Assembly (NCBI GenBank): GCA_012719035.1
Contig: JAAYBD010000026.1
Span: 57,641 to 121,640, forward strand
Reading direction: 5' to 3'
Source of the DNA: Clostridiales bacterium
GTDB taxonomy: Bacteria; Bacillota; Clostridia; Oscillospirales; Oscillospiraceae
Length of the DNA stretch: 64,000 nucleotides
Made by a program: the position numbers and the translations under genes. The notes below the pieces were generated by a model. It was not told where the DNA came from. It did not search any database and saw only the letters and a program-made list of their open reading frames with translations. Position 1 is the first letter of the stretch, and each line of letters begins with the position of its first letter. Of the stretch, positions 25,877-33,918 are shown in pieces.

Positions 25877-26479
25877 ATGGAAGCCTTGGGGCTTATTGAG
25901 CTATACGGCTATGTACCTGCTGTTGAGGCATTGGATGCGGCACTCAAAGCGGCAAATGTTCGTTTGGAGAGCGTAACGAAAGTCAAAGGCGGATTAGTCT
26001 CTGTATTTGTAACCGGTGACGTCGGGGCGGTCAAGGCCGCAGTAGATGCCGCGGCATCGGCAGCCGAAAGAGTTGGAAAAGTTGTTTCCGTCCATGTCAT
26101 TCCCAGACCCGCAAAGGATATCCAAGGGATACTTTCCGAGCCAAAAAACGGGGGCGGTTCTCCGCCTGAACCGTTAAACCCGAAGCCCTCGCCGAAAAGC
26201 GGTCCCGAGCTTCAGGAAAGCAGTCCGGAGGTTATGACAAAACCGGCAGATAAAGCCGCGGAAGCAGTGACACTTTCAAATTCGGAGATAAATCCCGCTC
26301 CAAAAAAGTCTGACATAAAAACTCTTACAAAAGAGGATTTGGAAGGCATGACGGTTGTAAACCTTAGAACGGCTGCCCGCAATCTTGGCATCACAACTAT
26401 GAACAAAAGAGAAATCCGCGATGCCAAAAGGGACGATCTTATCAAAGCCATCATCGAATTCCAGAAACAGGAGGTGTAG
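25877..26479 (+). CDS. eutK: EutK-like BMC shell protein with C-terminal Rho-N/SAP-like domain
   Basis: 200 residues: a single BMC domain (1-78; ALGLIELYGYVPAVEALDAALKAANV), a Pro/Ser/Lys-rich linker (about 85-145, KPSPKSGPELQESSPE), and a C-terminal helical domain (about 148-198) with LEGMTVVNLRTAARNLGI and KRDDLIKAIIEFQKQ, the LEM/SAP/Rho-N-like pattern known for nucleic-acid binding. Enterobacterial EutK also has a BMC domain plus a small helical C-terminal domain, but of a different type. The partner in or outside the shell is unknown. It overlaps nothing; eutE begins 3 bases after its stop. Confidence 0.85.
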   Translation: MEALGLIELYGYVPAVEALDAALKAANVRLESVTKVKGGLVSVFVTGDVGAVKAAVDAAASAAERVGKVVSVHVIPRPAKDIQGILSEPKNGGGSPPEPLNPKPSPKSGPELQESSPEVMTKPADKAAEAVTLSNSEINPAPKKSDIKTLTKEDLEGMTVVNLRTAARNLGITTMNKREIRDAKRDDLIKAIIEFQKQEV

Positions 26480-26482
26480 GCC

Positions 26483-27952
26483 TTGCAGCTAATTGATAAA
26501 GACTTACTGTCAATACAAGAAACAAGACAGCTTATTGCCGCCGCAAAAGCGGCACAGCAGGAGTTCGCCTCAAAGAGCCAAGAAGAGGTGGACAGGATAG
26601 TAAAAGCCATTGCGGACGCAGGTGTCTGCAATGCGGAACGCTTGGCGGTAATGGCAAATGAGGATACCGGCTTTGGTGTTCCAGCACATAAAAAAATCAA
26701 GAACGTTTTTGCCAGCCGCAATGTCTATGAAGCAATCAAGGACATCAAAACAGTCGGAGAAATCAGCAGAGACGAAGTTCGCGGCATAAGGGCAGTCGCC
26801 GTTCCGGTCGGGGTCATAGCAGGGCTTATCCCCTCGACTAACCCGACATCCACAGTGCTTTACAAGTCTATGATAGCTCTTAAAGCAGGGAACGCGATAG
26901 TCTTCTCCCCCCACCCTTCGGCACTGAGGTGTATCCAGGAAACAGTGAAGATAGTTCGTGAGGCTATTGCAAAAGCAGGCGGAAACGAAAATCTTGTAAC
27001 TTGCATTTCCATACCCACGCCGCAGGCGACAGACTGCCTGATGAAGCATCGGGACATCGCATTGATACTTGCCACCGGCGGCTCCGCCATGGTGCGCGCA
27101 GCGTATTCCTCGGGAACCCCGGCAATAGGCGTAGGCCCGGGAAACGGTCCTGCCTATATTGAACGCTCTGCAGATATACCGCTGGCAGTCAAGCGCATTT
27201 TGGACTCCAAAACCTTTGACAACGGAACGATCTGCGCATCGGAGCAATCGGTAGTCTGTGATACAGACATGCGTCCGGCGGTTCAGGCAGAGATGGAAAA
27301 GCAGGGAGCATACTTCCTCAACGCCGATGAAAAAGCCAAGCTGAGCAAGTTTATCCTGCGTCCAAACGGGACGATGAACCCTCAGATTGTTGGGCGAAGC
27401 GTGCAGGATATAGCCGAGCTTTCGGGAATCACTGTTCCCAAAACGGCACGCGTACTCGTGGTAGATGAGGATAAAGTCGGCAAGTGCTACCCCTTTTCAC
27501 AGGAAAAGCTTGCACCTATCCTTGCCTTCTATATGGCGGAAAACTACGAAAAAGTATGCGAATTGTGCTGCAGGATACTTCTTTTCGAGGGCGCCGGACA
27601 CACGTTCTCGCTCCACACAAAGGACGACAAAATGGTGGATTATTTTGCTAAAAATATCCCTGTCTCCCGTGTCATGGTCAACACGCCCAGCGCTCTGGGC
27701 GGTATAGGGGCCACAACAAACCTGATGCCGTCGCTCACTTTGGGCTGCGGTGCGGTGGGCGGCTCCGCAACTTCAGAAAACGTCGGTCCCCTTCAGCTTA
27801 TGAACATACGCTATGCAGCCTTCGGCACCGTTGAGTTAGATGACATTATGGCCGGCATGCCGAAATCCGAAAACACCTGCTCAAACGATGTCGACCCTGC
27901 ACTGGTGGAATCCATCGTAAAAAACATCATTCAGCGTTTCCAGACAAAATAA
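26483..27952 (+). CDS. eutE: CoA-acylating acetaldehyde dehydrogenase EutE
   Basis: 489 residues of the aldehyde dehydrogenase superfamily, with PSTNPTSTVLYKSMIALKAGNAIVFSPHP, the NAD region, and the catalytic cysteine in FDNGTICASEQSVV. It converts acetaldehyde, CoA and NAD to acetyl-CoA in the shell lumen. The start is TTG 26483 with AGGAGGTG 6 bases upstream. The N-terminus begins directly with the catalytic-domain helices, whereas a short tail after a linker (DPALVESIVKNIIQRFQ, last 18 residues) is amphipathic and looks like an encapsulation peptide placed at the C-terminus. Confidence 0.93.
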   Translation: MQLIDKDLLSIQETRQLIAAAKAAQQEFASKSQEEVDRIVKAIADAGVCNAERLAVMANEDTGFGVPAHKKIKNVFASRNVYEAIKDIKTVGEISRDEVRGIRAVAVPVGVIAGLIPSTNPTSTVLYKSMIALKAGNAIVFSPHPSALRCIQETVKIVREAIAKAGGNENLVTCISIPTPQATDCLMKHRDIALILATGGSAMVRAAYSSGTPAIGVGPGNGPAYIERSADIPLAVKRILDSKTFDNGTICASEQSVVCDTDMRPAVQAEMEKQGAYFLNADEKAKLSKFILRPNGTMNPQIVGRSVQDIAELSGITVPKTARVLVVDEDKVGKCYPFSQEKLAPILAFYMAENYEKVCELCCRILLFEGAGHTFSLHTKDDKMVDYFAKNIPVSRVMVNTPSALGGIGATTNLMPSLTLGCGAVGGSATSENVGPLQLMNIRYAAFGTVELDDIMAGMPKSENTCSNDVDPALVESIVKNIIQRFQTK

Positions 27953-27979
27953 AACCTTATGATCAAGGAGGCTAAACTT

Positions 27980-28267
27980 ATGGCAAACACATTACAGGCA
28001 TTAGGTATGATCGAGACTAAGGGTCTTGTCGCCTCGGTCGAAGCGGCAGACGCAATGGTCAAGGCCGCAAACGTCACGCTCATCGGCAAGGAACACGTCG
28101 GCGGCGGACTCGTAACCGTCATGGTGCGCGGCGACGTCGGCGCTGTAAAGGCGGCAACAGACGCAGGTGCTGCGGCAGCAGAGCGCGTCGGAGAACTCAT
28201 TTCCGTCCACGTAATCCCCAGACCGCACGAAGAAGTCGAGTTCATTCTGCCCAAGCTGGACAAATAG
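27980..28267 (+). CDS. eutM: Major hexameric shell protein EutM, copy 1
   Basis: 95 residues, one canonical BMC domain ([61 protein letters not shown]). EutM-type hexamers form the facets of the shell. ATG 27980 with AAGGAGG upstream; the in-frame ATG 27959 lacks a ribosome site. It differs from copy 2 (28322) at only three residues: Ala2/Gly, Thr4/Ala and Asp94/Gly. Confidence 0.95.
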   Translation: MANTLQALGMIETKGLVASVEAADAMVKAANVTLIGKEHVGGGLVTVMVRGDVGAVKAATDAGAAAAERVGELISVHVIPRPHEEVEFILPKLDK

Positions 28268-28321
28268 CGAACTGTCCTCGTAATAAACAATCTGTTCCGA
28301 TAACAAGAAAGGAAGTTAAAT

Positions 28322-28609
28322 ATGGGAAATGCATTACAGGCATTAGGTATGATCGAGACTAAGGGTCTTGTTGCCTCGGTCGAAGCGGCAGACGCAATGG
28401 TCAAGGCCGCAAACGTCACGCTTATCGGCAAGGAACATGTCGGCGGCGGACTCGTAACCGTCATGGTGCGCGGCGATGTCGGCGCTGTAAAAGCGGCAAC
28501 AGACGCAGGAGCTGCGGCGGCAGAGCGCGTCGGGGAGCTTATCTCCGTACACGTAATCCCCAGACCGCATGAGGAAGTTGAATTCATACTCCCTAAATTA
28601 GGCAAATAA
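28322..28609 (+). CDS. eutM: Major hexameric shell protein EutM, copy 2
   Basis: 95 residues, same length as copy 1 and identical except for three positions at the two ends. The nucleotide differences are mostly silent and more frequent in the last third of the gene, as expected after a tandem duplication with some divergence or gene conversion. AAAGGAAG ribosome site. Two adjacent copies raise dosage of the most abundant tile or give slightly different edges. Confidence 0.95.
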   Translation: MGNALQALGMIETKGLVASVEAADAMVKAANVTLIGKEHVGGGLVTVMVRGDVGAVKAATDAGAAAAERVGELISVHVIPRPHEEVEFILPKLGK

Positions 28610-28647
28610 CAATCACATAAATCAACACCAAAAGGGGGTGACGCACA

Positions 28648-29418
28648 TTGAAAGTGATCACCGAAGCGATACTGCGTGACGAACTGCGCAATTCGGAACC
28701 GGAGTTCTACTGTATACCCGAGGGGAAAATCCTCTCCCCTGCCGCCCGCGAGTATCTTCAGCAAAGAAAAATAAAAATCACAAAAGAGGTGCTCAAGTGC
28801 GAAACTGCCCCGGCAAAAAGCGTACCGCAGCCGGAGGCGCCGGCGGAAGCCGCAGCGGCAGGCAGATTTGTGGACTATGAGACAGGAGCTTTTTACAACA
28901 GCAAACCGGAACATATGACGCATCTTTACGGCAACACGCTTGTTCCCAAGGATCATCCCCGGATTCTGTTCCGCGGAAAGCTGGACAGCTTGCAGGCGCT
29001 GATCGTGCTCGATCAGGCGATATTGAGCGAAAAAGGGAAAAGCAAAAAGCTTATTGAAGACTTGAACGGTATACTTAGGGTTCTTCGGGAAATGATGCGG
29101 TGTGACGTGCTTGATGAGGAGTTCAAAAACGATACGATTCTCGGACTAACTCACGCGCAGCTTCGCGAACGTTCACATGACCCCATGAAATTTTATAATA
29201 TCAAACAAATGGTACTTCCCGATTACAGTATGGGAATGGAGTATGCCCTGCTTAACCATATAAGAACTGCCGTCCGCGAGACAGAAGTTGCTGCGGTTCA
29301 GGCTTTCCGTACAGGGTCAAAATATACCCGGCAGGATATTATCGAGGAGCTCAACAGGCTCTCCAGTGCGATGCACATAATGATGTGCATGTATCTTGCC
29401 GGTGAGTACAAGACGTGA
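28648..29418 (+). CDS. eutT: Cobalamin adenosyltransferase EutT
   Basis: 256 residues. The first 50 residues (MKVITEAILRDELRN...GKILSPAAREYLQQRKIKI) match the EutT N-terminus; the rest is a helical ATP:cob(I)alamin adenosyltransferase fold with HMTHLYGNTLVPKDHPRI and RTAVRETEVAAVQAF. The enzyme makes the AdoCbl needed by EutBC. Start TTG 28648, 8 bases after AAGGGGGTG. The HX11CCX2C metal site of enterobacterial EutT is absent here, so the metal-free variant of the family is implied. PduS and PduT further down can supply the reduced corrinoid. Confidence 0.85.
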   Translation: MKVITEAILRDELRNSEPEFYCIPEGKILSPAAREYLQQRKIKITKEVLKCETAPAKSVPQPEAPAEAAAAGRFVDYETGAFYNSKPEHMTHLYGNTLVPKDHPRILFRGKLDSLQALIVLDQAILSEKGKSKKLIEDLNGILRVLREMMRCDVLDEEFKNDTILGLTHAQLRERSHDPMKFYNIKQMVLPDYSMGMEYALLNHIRTAVRETEVAAVQAFRTGSKYTRQDIIEELNRLSSAMHIMMCMYLAGEYKT

Positions 29419-29428
29419 GGTGAACGAT

Positions 29429-30043
29429 ATGAATAACAACATAGTTGACGCCGTTCTTGAAGCGCTTCTAAAATCCCGAATTATCGTCGTTGAAGTTTCG
29501 GCAAGACACGTTCACCTCTCGCAGGACGCTTTAGAGACTCTTTTCGGCAAGGGCGCTGTCCTGACGCCGAAGCGCGGGCTGTCGCAGCCGGGACAGTACC
29601 TCTGCGAAGAGCGGGTAACCGTTATCGGACCAAAGGGAAAAAAGGAGCGTACGGCAGTCCTCGGTCCGGTAAGACCGGATACTCAGGTGGAATTGTCCAG
29701 AACCGACTGTGCGGAGCTGGGTATCAAAGCTCCGCTCCGCGAGTCGGGCAAGGTAGAAGGCTCCGGGGAAATAACTTTAGAAGGTCCTGCCGGCTCTCTG
29801 CATATCCCTCGGGGGGCAATAGTCGCCCATAATCATGCGCATCTTTCACCGGAGGACGCCGCGGTAATGGGAATAGCAGACGGGCAGCACGTCAGCGTAG
29901 AAGTCCTTACCGACCGTCCGCTGGTATTCAAGGACGTTGTTGCCCGCGTAAGCAGTAAGTATCAGACCAGAATGCACATCGATTTTGACGAGGCAAACGC
30001 GGCGATGGTAGACGGATTTACTCTCGGGCGAATTATTACGTAA
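29429..30043 (+). CDS. pduL: Phosphotransacylase PduL
   Basis: 204 residues: an N-terminal amphipathic helix (NNIVDAVLEALLKS) that probably directs it into the shell, then two PduL beta-barrel domains with zinc ligands in SARHVHLSQ (about 26-34) and HNHAHLSPEDA (about 134-144). It interconverts acetyl-CoA and acetyl phosphate, replacing EutD, which is absent from this locus. ATG 29429 with GAGGTGA upstream; eutT ends 10 bases before. Confidence 0.93.
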   Translation: MNNNIVDAVLEALLKSRIIVVEVSARHVHLSQDALETLFGKGAVLTPKRGLSQPGQYLCEERVTVIGPKGKKERTAVLGPVRPDTQVELSRTDCAELGIKAPLRESGKVEGSGEITLEGPAGSLHIPRGAIVAHNHAHLSPEDAAVMGIADGQHVSVEVLTDRPLVFKDVVARVSSKYQTRMHIDFDEANAAMVDGFTLGRIIT

Positions 30044-30072
30044 GTAAGTAAAAACAGGAGGAGTGTCGGGCT

Positions 30073-30891
30073 GTGATGGAACTGAAGCGTGTCGAATCTT
30101 ATATGGAAAAGATTGAAGAATCCGAAAAAACCACTTTTACCCCTGTGGGAGAAAAACTGAAGGTCGGTTTGGATCTTGGAACCGCTTATATCGTAATCGT
30201 GGTTTTGGACGAGGAAAACAACCCTATAGCCTGTGAAAAGCAGGCAGCCAGTGTGCTCAGAGACGGCGTGGTAATCGATTACACAGGGGCTTCGCGTATT
30301 GTTAAGGAGCTTAAAGAAAAGCTCGAAAACAGACTTGGCAGAGAGCTTCTTGAATGTGCCATCGCCATGCCCGCCGGAACGGAAGGCTCTGCCCGTACGC
30401 ACCAATATGTGGCGGAGGGCGCGGGCTTTGAAGTTACCAATATTCTTGACGAGCCGACTGCCGCAAACTCAATATATCAAATCGAAAACGGAGTTGTGGT
30501 GGACATTGGCGGCGGCACTACCGGTCTTGCCATCATTAAGAACGGCGAAGTGGTTAAAACCGAGGATCAGCCGACCGGCGGAACGCATCTTTCCCTTGTA
30601 CTTGCCGGGAACTACAAAATTCCCTTCAGCGATGCCGAAGCCATCAAGCAGGACTATTCCCGTCACAGGGATATCCTTCCGGTTGTCAAAGCTGTAATAG
30701 AAAAAATGGCGTCCATCATCAACCGTTATATCGACAAGGACAGCACCGACACGATCTATCTCTGCGGGGGCACCTGCTGTCTGACAGGGATTGAAAAAAT
30801 CATAGAAAGCGAAACCGGCATCAGGACGATCAAACCTCAAAATCCGTTTTTAGTGACGCCTGCCGGAATCGCCATGAACTGCATTATCTGA
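30073..30891 (+). CDS. eutJ: EutJ, Hsp70-like microcompartment chaperone
   Basis: 272 residues of the actin-like ATPase fold: KVGLDLGTAYIVIVVLD near residue 35, VVDIGGGTTGLAIIKNGE near 142 and a GGTCCLTG segment near 233. EutJ is proposed to help assemble or refold microcompartment enzymes; its precise role is unproven. The start is GTG 30073 with AGGAGGAG 9 bases upstream; ATG 30076 is an alternative. Confidence 0.88.
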   Translation: MMELKRVESYMEKIEESEKTTFTPVGEKLKVGLDLGTAYIVIVVLDEENNPIACEKQAASVLRDGVVIDYTGASRIVKELKEKLENRLGRELLECAIAMPAGTEGSARTHQYVAEGAGFEVTNILDEPTAANSIYQIENGVVVDIGGGTTGLAIIKNGEVVKTEDQPTGGTHLSLVLAGNYKIPFSDAEAIKQDYSRHRDILPVVKAVIEKMASIINRYIDKDSTDTIYLCGGTCCLTGIEKIIESETGIRTIKPQNPFLVTPAGIAMNCII

Positions 30892-30919
30892 AAAGCCCTG
30901 AACGAAAGGGGGAATATTA

Positions 30920-31624
30920 ATGGAATACAGCGAGCTGGTACGCCAAATCGCCGAGAAAGTTTCCGCATATTTGGAAAGCGACTGCTGTAACAAAAAAAGG
31001 CTGCTCATATTGACCCAAGAGCATGGGACCGAATGCCACAAGGCTCTTGAATGCCCAAAGCTTAATGAGCATTTCAGCACAGAGTGCGCACTCTTAAACG
31101 AGTACAGCTGCGATGTTGACGGATGCGAGGGTGTCGTGCTTTTCAACCTCACCAACGCTGCCCTGTCGCGAATAGTATCAGGTATTTGCGACACTCCATA
31201 CACCTCAGCTGCGGCAAAGGCTCTTCTTCTCGGAAAGCCTGTCTGGGTACCCAAAGAAGAAATAGAACTTTTGAAGTATGACGCATCTTCTCAATACGGA
31301 AAAATGATGTACGAAAACCTTCGCCGGCTTGAGAGCTTCGGAGTTACCGTCTGCTCCTACAACGACCTGTCGGATACCATAATCGGCGGCACTTGTTCGG
31401 AAAGTGCCTGCCCGAAATCCGGTCCTGCAGTCTGCTGTGAAGATGCACCTGCAAAGAATATCTGCAAAGACTTCCTCTGCTCCAAAAAAGTTATCACTGA
31501 AAAGGATATGGTCAGCGCACGTTCAGAGGGAGCAGATAGAGTCCTTGTGGGACAAAAAACGATAGTGACCGACCTTGCAAGGGAATATGCCCGCGCATAT
31601 GACATCGAAATAATTAAAAGCTGA
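30920..31624 (+). CDS. Firmicute eut-operon protein of unknown function (possible flavoprotein-like)
   Basis: 234 residues. It resembles the hypothetical protein repeatedly found in Firmicute ethanolamine operons. An N-terminal amphipathic helix MEYSELVRQIAEKVSAYLE could be an encapsulation peptide. The next part (about 24-125) looks like a Rossmann-type flavoprotein domain (KRLLILTQEHG, GVVLFNLTNAALSRIVSGI, KALLLGKPVWVPKEEIELL), but no complete cofactor motif is visible. A Cys-rich linker (GGTCSESACPKSGPAVCCED, about 165-184) precedes a C-terminal segment KKVITEKDMVSA. A luminal redox or CoA-related job is possible; no function is claimed. Confidence 0.7.
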   Translation: MEYSELVRQIAEKVSAYLESDCCNKKRLLILTQEHGTECHKALECPKLNEHFSTECALLNEYSCDVDGCEGVVLFNLTNAALSRIVSGICDTPYTSAAAKALLLGKPVWVPKEEIELLKYDASSQYGKMMYENLRRLESFGVTVCSYNDLSDTIIGGTCSESACPKSGPAVCCEDAPAKNICKDFLCSKKVITEKDMVSARSEGADRVLVGQKTIVTDLAREYARAYDIEIIKS

Positions 31625-31674
31625 CCTGTCCGACCCGAATAGTCTGCCAATTCTCAGATATTGGAGGAATAACA

Positions 31675-31956
31675 ATGCGCATTGGAAAAGTAATCGGTAA
31701 TATATGGGCTACCCGCAAGGAGGAAAAGCTGTCAGGTCTGAAACTGCTGATAATCCAGCCGGTTAACGTGGTGACGGACGAGCTTGACAGAGCACCGCTG
31801 GTTGCCGCGGATATTATCGGCGCGGGAATCGGAGAGATGGTGATTTTCGTCAGCGGAAGCTCTGCTCGCGGAGCTGTCGGAGATATGCAAACACCGGTAG
31901 ACGCTACCGTAGTGGGAATCGTTGACGATTTGGAAATCGACAAATCACTCATATAG
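31675..31956 (+). CDS. eutN: Pentameric shell vertex protein EutN
   Basis: 93 residues, the EutN/CcmL fold (MRIGKVIGNIWATRKEEKLSGLKLLIIQPV, GAGIGEMVIFVSGSSAR, VDATVVGIVD). Five copies cap each vertex of the microcompartment. Ribosome site TTGGAGGAATA. Length equals the family norm. Confidence 0.95.
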   Translation: MRIGKVIGNIWATRKEEKLSGLKLLIIQPVNVVTDELDRAPLVAADIIGAGIGEMVIFVSGSSARGAVGDMQTPVDATVVGIVDDLEIDKSLI

Positions 31957-31971
31957 TGCGGCGGTGATTTT

Positions 31972-33333
31972 ATGGAACTTATAAAAATCGTTCAAAATGC
32001 CGGTATTGTCGGAGCAGGCGGCGCTGGATTTCCCACCCATGTCAAGCTCAACGCAAAGGCTGAATTTTTCATCGTAAACGCTGCCGAATGCGAACCTCTG
32101 ATTGAAACGGACAAGTTTTTGTGCAGGACGTTTCCCGACAAAATAGTCGGCGGCACCGTTATTGCGGCAGCACACCTTGGGGCAAAGCGCACAGTAATAG
32201 CTCTTAAAGGAAAGTACCGCGCAGAGATAGAGGCGCTCAAACGCTCCGCAGAGCGTGCAAACGCAAACATCGAGTTTTTTGAAATGCCTTCTTTCTATCC
32301 TGCCGGAGATGAGCAGTCCATGGTGCAGATGGTGACTGGAAAGACCGTACCCGAACGGGGAATCCCGCTCGAAGTCGGTGCCGTCGTAAACAACGTCGGG
32401 ACAATGCTCAATCTTTTCGATGCCGTAAACGAAGGGAAGCCTGTCTGTGACAAATACCTCTCCGTTGTCGGCGAAGTAAAAGAGCCTATCATGCTGCACG
32501 TGCCTATAGGAACGCATGTTTCCGAATGTATAGAAAAAGCCGCGCCGTCAATAAAGGACTATGCCATCATTCTCGGCGGACCGATGATGGGAAAGACCGT
32601 AATCGATCCAAAAGAAATCTCCGAAAGCGTTGTAACAAAGACGACCGGCAATATCATCGTCCTGCCGCAGGATCACTACCTGATCCAGCGCAGCATGGTT
32701 TCCATAGAGCGAATCAAAAAGCAAGCTCGAAGCGCCTGCATCCAATGCCGTTTTTGTACTGACCTCTGTCCGCGCTATCTGATTGGGCACAGGATACGTC
32801 CGCACATGATAATGCGTAATCTGTGGCGCGAAGACCGTCTTTCAGATGACGAGGAATTCAAGCAGTGCTTTGGAGAAGCCGTCAACTGCTGTGACTGCGG
32901 GTTATGCGAGATGTTCTCCTGCCCGATGATGCTGTCACCGCGAAAAATCAATATCTATATGAAGCAAAAGCTGCGTGAGCGGAACATCAAGGTGGAAAAA
33001 ACACCTGACCCTGCGGTTTTAGATATTATAGATATGCACCGTGTTCCCACAGAAAGGCTTGTGCCGCGGCTTGGGCTCAGCGAGTATTATCCGCTGCACG
33101 CTCGCGAATGCTTCGAGCTGTACCCTGATGAAGTGTACATACCATTTTCGCAGCATATCGGAAAACCCGCCGAGCCACGCAGGGCGGCAGGTGAGAAAAT
33201 CGAAAAAGGCGAGCTGCTCGCAGCGGCGGCAGAGGGCGCGCTTTCCGCAAATATCCATTCAAGTATAAGCGGCCGCATTCTTTCCATAGACAATAAAGGC
33301 GCACACATCAGCAGAAAGGAGGAAAAAGCATGA
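31972..33333 (+). CDS. pduS: PduS-like RnfC-family Fe-S flavoprotein (cobalamin reductase)
   Basis: 453 residues. N-terminal flavin/NADH region starting VQNAGIVGAGGAGFPTHVKL, an SLBB-like middle, then two Fe-S clusters: CIQCRFCTDLCP (about 263-274) and CCDCGLCEMFSCP (about 304-316), and a C-terminal lipoyl-like barrel. PduS in the propanediol system reduces cob(III)alamin before adenosylation; here it would serve EutT. The stop overlaps the pduT start, matching the known PduS-PduT pair. Confidence 0.9.
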   Translation: MELIKIVQNAGIVGAGGAGFPTHVKLNAKAEFFIVNAAECEPLIETDKFLCRTFPDKIVGGTVIAAAHLGAKRTVIALKGKYRAEIEALKRSAERANANIEFFEMPSFYPAGDEQSMVQMVTGKTVPERGIPLEVGAVVNNVGTMLNLFDAVNEGKPVCDKYLSVVGEVKEPIMLHVPIGTHVSECIEKAAPSIKDYAIILGGPMMGKTVIDPKEISESVVTKTTGNIIVLPQDHYLIQRSMVSIERIKKQARSACIQCRFCTDLCPRYLIGHRIRPHMIMRNLWREDRLSDDEEFKQCFGEAVNCCDCGLCEMFSCPMMLSPRKINIYMKQKLRERNIKVEKTPDPAVLDIIDMHRVPTERLVPRLGLSEYYPLHARECFELYPDEVYIPFSQHIGKPAEPRRAAGEKIEKGELLAAAAEGALSANIHSSISGRILSIDNKGAHISRKEEKA

Positions 33334-33869
33334 GCAACGCTATCGGAGTGATAGAGCTAAACAGCATTGCTCGCGGCATAGAGGTAAGCGATTTTATGCT
33401 TAAAGCTTCACAGGTGGATCTTGTTCGTTCCTCCACTATTTGCCCGGGAAAGTATGTGGTAATTATCGGCGGAGATACCGGCAATGTACGAGCCTCTCTT
33501 GCCGAAGGGGACAAGCATGGAGCAGAGTGTGTGCTTGACACTCTGATAATACCGAACGTACATCCCCAGCTTATCCCGGCTATTTCCCTTTCAAACCGAG
33601 TAGAGGTAAGAGGAGCAGTGGGAGTCATGGAGTTCTTTTCGGTGACCTCGGCGATAAAAGCGGCTGATTTCGCAGCAAAAGCCGCCAATGTGAACCTAAT
33701 AGAGGTCCGTATCGGTTATGCCATCGGAGGAAAGGGCTTCGTTACCCTTACCGGAGATGTCGGCTCAGTCCGAGAGGCGGTAACCGCCGCCACGAAAGAA
33801 GCTCAGATGCTCGTAAATACAGCGGTCATCCCCATGCCGGACCCAAGGCTGTTCGATTCTCTGTTGTAA
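33330..33869 (+). CDS. pduT: PduT-like tandem BMC shell protein with [4Fe-4S] site
   Basis: 179 residues with two BMC domains (1-85 and about 95-179). A cysteine at position 38 (SSTICPGK) corresponds to the pore cysteine of PduT, where three subunits bind one [4Fe-4S] cluster. It is thought to pass electrons through the shell to the luminal PduS. Start overlaps pduS (ATGA), ribosome site AAAGGAGG. Confidence 0.92.
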   Translation: MSNAIGVIELNSIARGIEVSDFMLKASQVDLVRSSTICPGKYVVIIGGDTGNVRASLAEGDKHGAECVLDTLIIPNVHPQLIPAISLSNRVEVRGAVGVMEFFSVTSAIKAADFAAKAANVNLIEVRIGYAIGGKGFVTLTGDVGSVREAVTAATKEAQMLVNTAVIPMPDPRLFDSLL

Positions 33870-33918
33870 AAACGGACATTTGTTATATGCCGAAAAAATT
33901 GTAGGAGGATTATTTTAT

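Larger units (their letters stand above)
27980..28609 (+). repeat. Tandem duplication of the eutM gene
   Basis: The two eutM genes form a direct repeat of 288 bases separated by 54 unrelated bases. The first 100 bases are nearly identical; about twenty scattered silent changes follow, clustered towards the 3' end. Confidence 0.85.

Noticed and set aside
27931..28956. A 341-codon minus-strand frame across the eutM genes, with an internal repeat
   Set aside because: The repeat is only the mirror of the eutM duplication; the frame is opposite conserved BMC genes and has no homology of its own.
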